Source of the DNA: Periplaneta americana
Taxonomy: Eukaryota; Arthropoda; Insecta; Blattodea; Blattidae
Assembly: GCF_040183065.1 (NCBI RefSeq)
Contig: NC_091123.1
Coordinates: 113,868,821 to 113,932,820 of the forward strand
Direction of reading: 5' to 3'
DNA length: 64,000 bases
The notes beneath the pieces are model-generated. The model was not told the origin of the DNA. It was given only the letters and a program-made list of their open reading frames with translations, and ran no database searches. Positions 61,341-64,000 of this stretch are shown one piece after another (within the stretch, counting starts at the first letter, position 1; every line of letters begins with the position of its first letter). The translations under genes were made by a program, and so were the position numbers.

Positions 61341-61549
61341 GCACTTTTGACATAAGATAATGGAAATTGAAGGGAAAGAAAGAAGTATTATTGAAGTTTT
61401 GTCTACTCTTAAAGAAACAAAGAAGATCATTAATGATCGTTATGAAGTAAATTTTCTCCCTATCAGCATTAAGAACATTTTGAAGACATTTCTAAAAATG
61501 AATTCAATGAAAGATCTAGATATTGTGGCTAAATGGGGAATTTGCCAGC

Positions 61550-61596
<47 letters not shown>

Positions 61597-62450
61597 ATTG
61601 GATGATTCAGTCACAGAAGCGTTGTTCTTTATAATAGTATTGGTGTAACCTATGTCATGCTGGTAAAAAGATTTGTGTTCTTAAATACAGAACATAACAT
61701 TCGTGACCATGTTGAGAAAAGATTGATTCTGAGTAACCTCAAAGAAACGTGAGTTGTTCAGAATTAAATATCTAACAGAGAAAACTGGGTTCTCAAAATG
61801 TTCTGCATGCATCTTAAAAACTGTATTAGCAGATACAAGTGGTACACATTCTGTTTGTGTGTACACTGTACACCACTTATCAGAATGTTAAATTAATAAG
61901 CGGAGCGAAGTTAAAAGTTTTAGTACCGATATAAAACAATGGGTCTAATCTGAGTGATTATGAACTATGCCTTTAAAAAATAATGTGTTCGGCTCCAGCT
62001 TCGGAGTGTCATTTACAACAATTCATTGATCAGTTGAAAGAGCAACTGGTGAACTTATTGGAAGAGGAAATGATAGAAAGTGTCACATGTACCAATAGAG
62101 AGTAAGGTTTTATTTGACAGATGCACTTCTGAAATAATTACAAAAGGTACTAAAGATTTTGTTGATACTGTCTGTGAACAGTTCGTAACATTGAAAAAAA
62201 CTCTTATTAGTAAACAAAATCAGCATATTACAACTATTTCAAAGAAAATTTGAAGTCAATGAAACTAATAAATTTGGATTTCTCGCAAAACTATTCTTTT
62301 GTATTGCATGACGAGGATCAATTCTGACAATGGAATAATGATCAAACGACTGTACATCTCTTTGCAGTGTGTTATAGGGATCAAGCTGGAATTAAGTACA
62401 AATTATTGACATTTATATTTGAGTGAACCAAAATCACGTAAAGTGAACTG
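61340..62450. other. Poly(A) run and unassigned sequence
   Basis: A short plus frame (61360-61605) runs into a poly(A) stretch at 61554-61595, as a retrocopy end might. I could not identify the protein. Nothing recognised from 61600 to 62450. Confidence 0.35.
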
Positions 62451-62668
62451 GGTAGGCATTAGATACATACAGTTTTGAGTGCAGCTAATGCTTCTTAGTA
62501 ATGAAATATCAGATTCCTTAGCAAAAAAGAGCGCAATGATACAACCAATTACAAATTTATGTTTATCACTTCATTGCTCAGAACTGGTAGATGTAACAAA
62601 AATTACATGAGAATGTAAATAGTAATGGAACATTTTATTAAACAACAATAATAATAGTAGTAGTAATA

Positions 62669-62706
<38 letters not shown>

Positions 62707-63050
62707 TATAATAATTATAATAATTATAATAATAATAACGAGAAAGAGCACCCAATGAGTATTTAATTATTTACTCTTTATTAAACAATAAACAGTTAAT
62801 TCCGAAGTGTCCATGAATGAAAGCTGTCGAACTTTTTTGATTATTTGCAAGACATGATTGTTTGGTTGCCCATCTCTATAGAATAAACACATTTTTCCTA
62901 CTCCTAATTGTTTACTTTGTAAAAAAGATAACACAATAATGGATATGACTTGCCTCAAAAACTGTAAAAAATTTTTAACAGCTACAAATCTGTCATCATG
63001 ATACTGGGAAGCAAGAAGACAAATAGAACTCCAATGTGCCATTTTTGAGT
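62450..63050 (+). mobile_element. I-like LINE C-terminal fragment
   Basis: Plus strand, broken frames: 'SNEISDSLAKKSAMIQPITN' (last RNase H motif), then after a TAA-rich microsatellite 'ARHDCLVAHLYRI', 'PNCLLCKKDNTIMDMTCL' and 'YWEARRQIELQC'. Diverged from the other I-like copies. Confidence 0.7.
62641..62742. repeat. (TAA)n/(TAATTA)n microsatellite
   Basis: About 100 bases of imperfect TAA and TAATTATAA units interrupting the LINE fragment. Confidence 0.9.
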
Positions 63051-63384
63051 GCTTGATACTAATACAATAGCTGTAAAATTGTTTAAAAGAAAATATACGT
63101 AATTCTTTAAGAGCAAAATTATGCTTAAATTGCAAAAGATTATTTATATTCCTGATGGGTTAGCTGTACAATACAGGAACAAGAAAAACTTTTACTAGCT
63201 TTATCACCATAGGCAGGATTTTGAGTATGCCACAACTCGTGGCAAAGATATCTGTGTTGGTATGGAAAAGATAATCAGACATCTTGCAGCCAGGGCAAGT
63301 CTTCAGAGAAGTTATGAAGACACCTCGCCATCTTTTCAACTGGTGCAACTGAAATCCCTCTTCTATTTTTTTTTTTTCCACAAA

Positions 63385-64000
63385 TCAGAAATAGGAAGCG
63401 AAATAGGGAGAGGAGTACTACGACAAGGATGCCCTTTATCACGTACCCAGTTAAACATCTACTGGGAAGAATTAGTGAAGAACTATTTTCAGAACATTGA
63501 AGAAAGAAGAATAAAGTGCATAAGATTTGCTGATGATATGGCGTTGTTAACAGAAGAGGAAATGCTACTGGAGCTCAATGACAGCTGTGAGCAGTATGGA
63601 ATGAAAAAAATGCTAACAAAACTAAGACCATGGTTGTCGGTTGTGAATTCGAAATGAAGCAGTTGAACAAGTGGACAACTTAAAATACTTGGGGTGTGCT
63701 ATAAAAAGTAGCATGAGCTGCTGTCAGGAAGTCAAAAGAAGGATAGCAATGACAAAGGAAGATTTTAATAGAAAAAAGAGCATCTTCTGCGAAAGAACTA
63801 AGGAAGAGACTAGTGAAGTGCTTTGTGTGGAGTGTAGCATTGTATGGGACAGAAACATGGACATTACGAGGAAGTGAAGAGAAGTGACTAGAAGCACTTG
63901 AAATGTGGATATGGAGGAGAATGGAGTGTGTGAAATGAACAGACAGAATAAGAAACGAAGCTGTGTTGGAAAGAGTGGCTGAAGAAAGAACAATGCTGAA
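63385..64000 (+). mobile_element. LINE RT fragment running off the window
   Basis: Plus strand: 'GVLRQGCPLSRTQLNIYWEE', 'IKCIRFADDMALLTEEEMLL' (palm FADD intact), 'NDSCEQYGMK', frame change, 'NLKYLGCA' and 'EVKRRIAMTKEDFNRKKSI'. Same family as 46290-47360, in the opposite orientation. It continues past the right edge. Confidence 0.88.

Noticed and set aside
62767-63135. 122-codon minus-strand frame
   Set aside because: It overlaps plus-strand I-like LINE sequence that has clear family motifs.

Overview
This 64 kb window is insect nuclear DNA: AT-rich, intron-rich and packed with mobile elements. A cockroach, most likely Periplaneta americana, is my best inference. The reason is that several RTE-type LINE copies encode the C-terminal tail ('GRPEGKRPLGRPR', 'GGNEPPGSLKA') that I remember as very common in predicted proteins of that species. 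This is recall and not a database result. There are no bacterial operons, CRISPR arrays, rRNA genes or true tRNA genes.

Two host genes can be supported. (1) At 6041-6241 (+) lies the terminal coding exon of ATPsynO (OSCP, mitochondrial ATP synthase subunit O), with its splice acceptor, stop codon and poly(A) signal. I found no upstream exons. (2) From 18310 to 59204 (+) lies the complete coding region of a TMEM39A-type multipass ER membrane protein. It has ten coding exons with canonical GT-AG sites and consistent phases, and predicts 447 residues. About 1.3 kb of coding sequence is spread over 41 kb, because the introns are filled with mobile elements.

Nearly everything else is mobile-element DNA. 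Region by region: 0-2.6 kb (-) is a five-exon, intron-containing DDE_3 (IS630/Tc1-like) transposase gene, now broken. 3.2-5.7 kb holds a fold-back repeat, a pogo/Tigger transposase tail and an RTE-like LINE. 6.8-10 kb holds TA-flanked MITEs and LINE ends. 11.1-16 kb holds a MITE with 5-bp target duplications, two hAT (ZMYM1/TTF-type) remnants and a 612-bp TA-flanked element. 19.6-27.2 kb holds LINEs and a four-component nest (CR1-like LINE hit by an RTE LINE and a hAT MITE, the RTE LINE in turn hit by a TIR element with AATT duplications). 30-35 kb holds two RNase H-bearing I-like LINEs and several SINEs. 36-42 kb holds a pogo-like MITE, a second 5-bp-TSD MITE carrying a nearly intact RTE LINE, and a mariner-like fold-back. 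43.7-44.3 kb is a ~137-bp tandem repeat. 46-58 kb holds more LINEs, SINEs and a hAT derivative. Beyond 59.2 kb come a 3'-flank MITE and LINE fragments running off the window.

I did not find a clear new functional system. The best leads are the multi-intron DDE_3 gene, the AATT-duplicating TIR element and its sibling remnant, the 5-bp-TSD MITE family, the covarying LINE 3' stem-loop, and the snap-back palindrome at a LINE 5' junction. Boundaries of insertions with target-site duplications are precise; other repeat boundaries are approximate.
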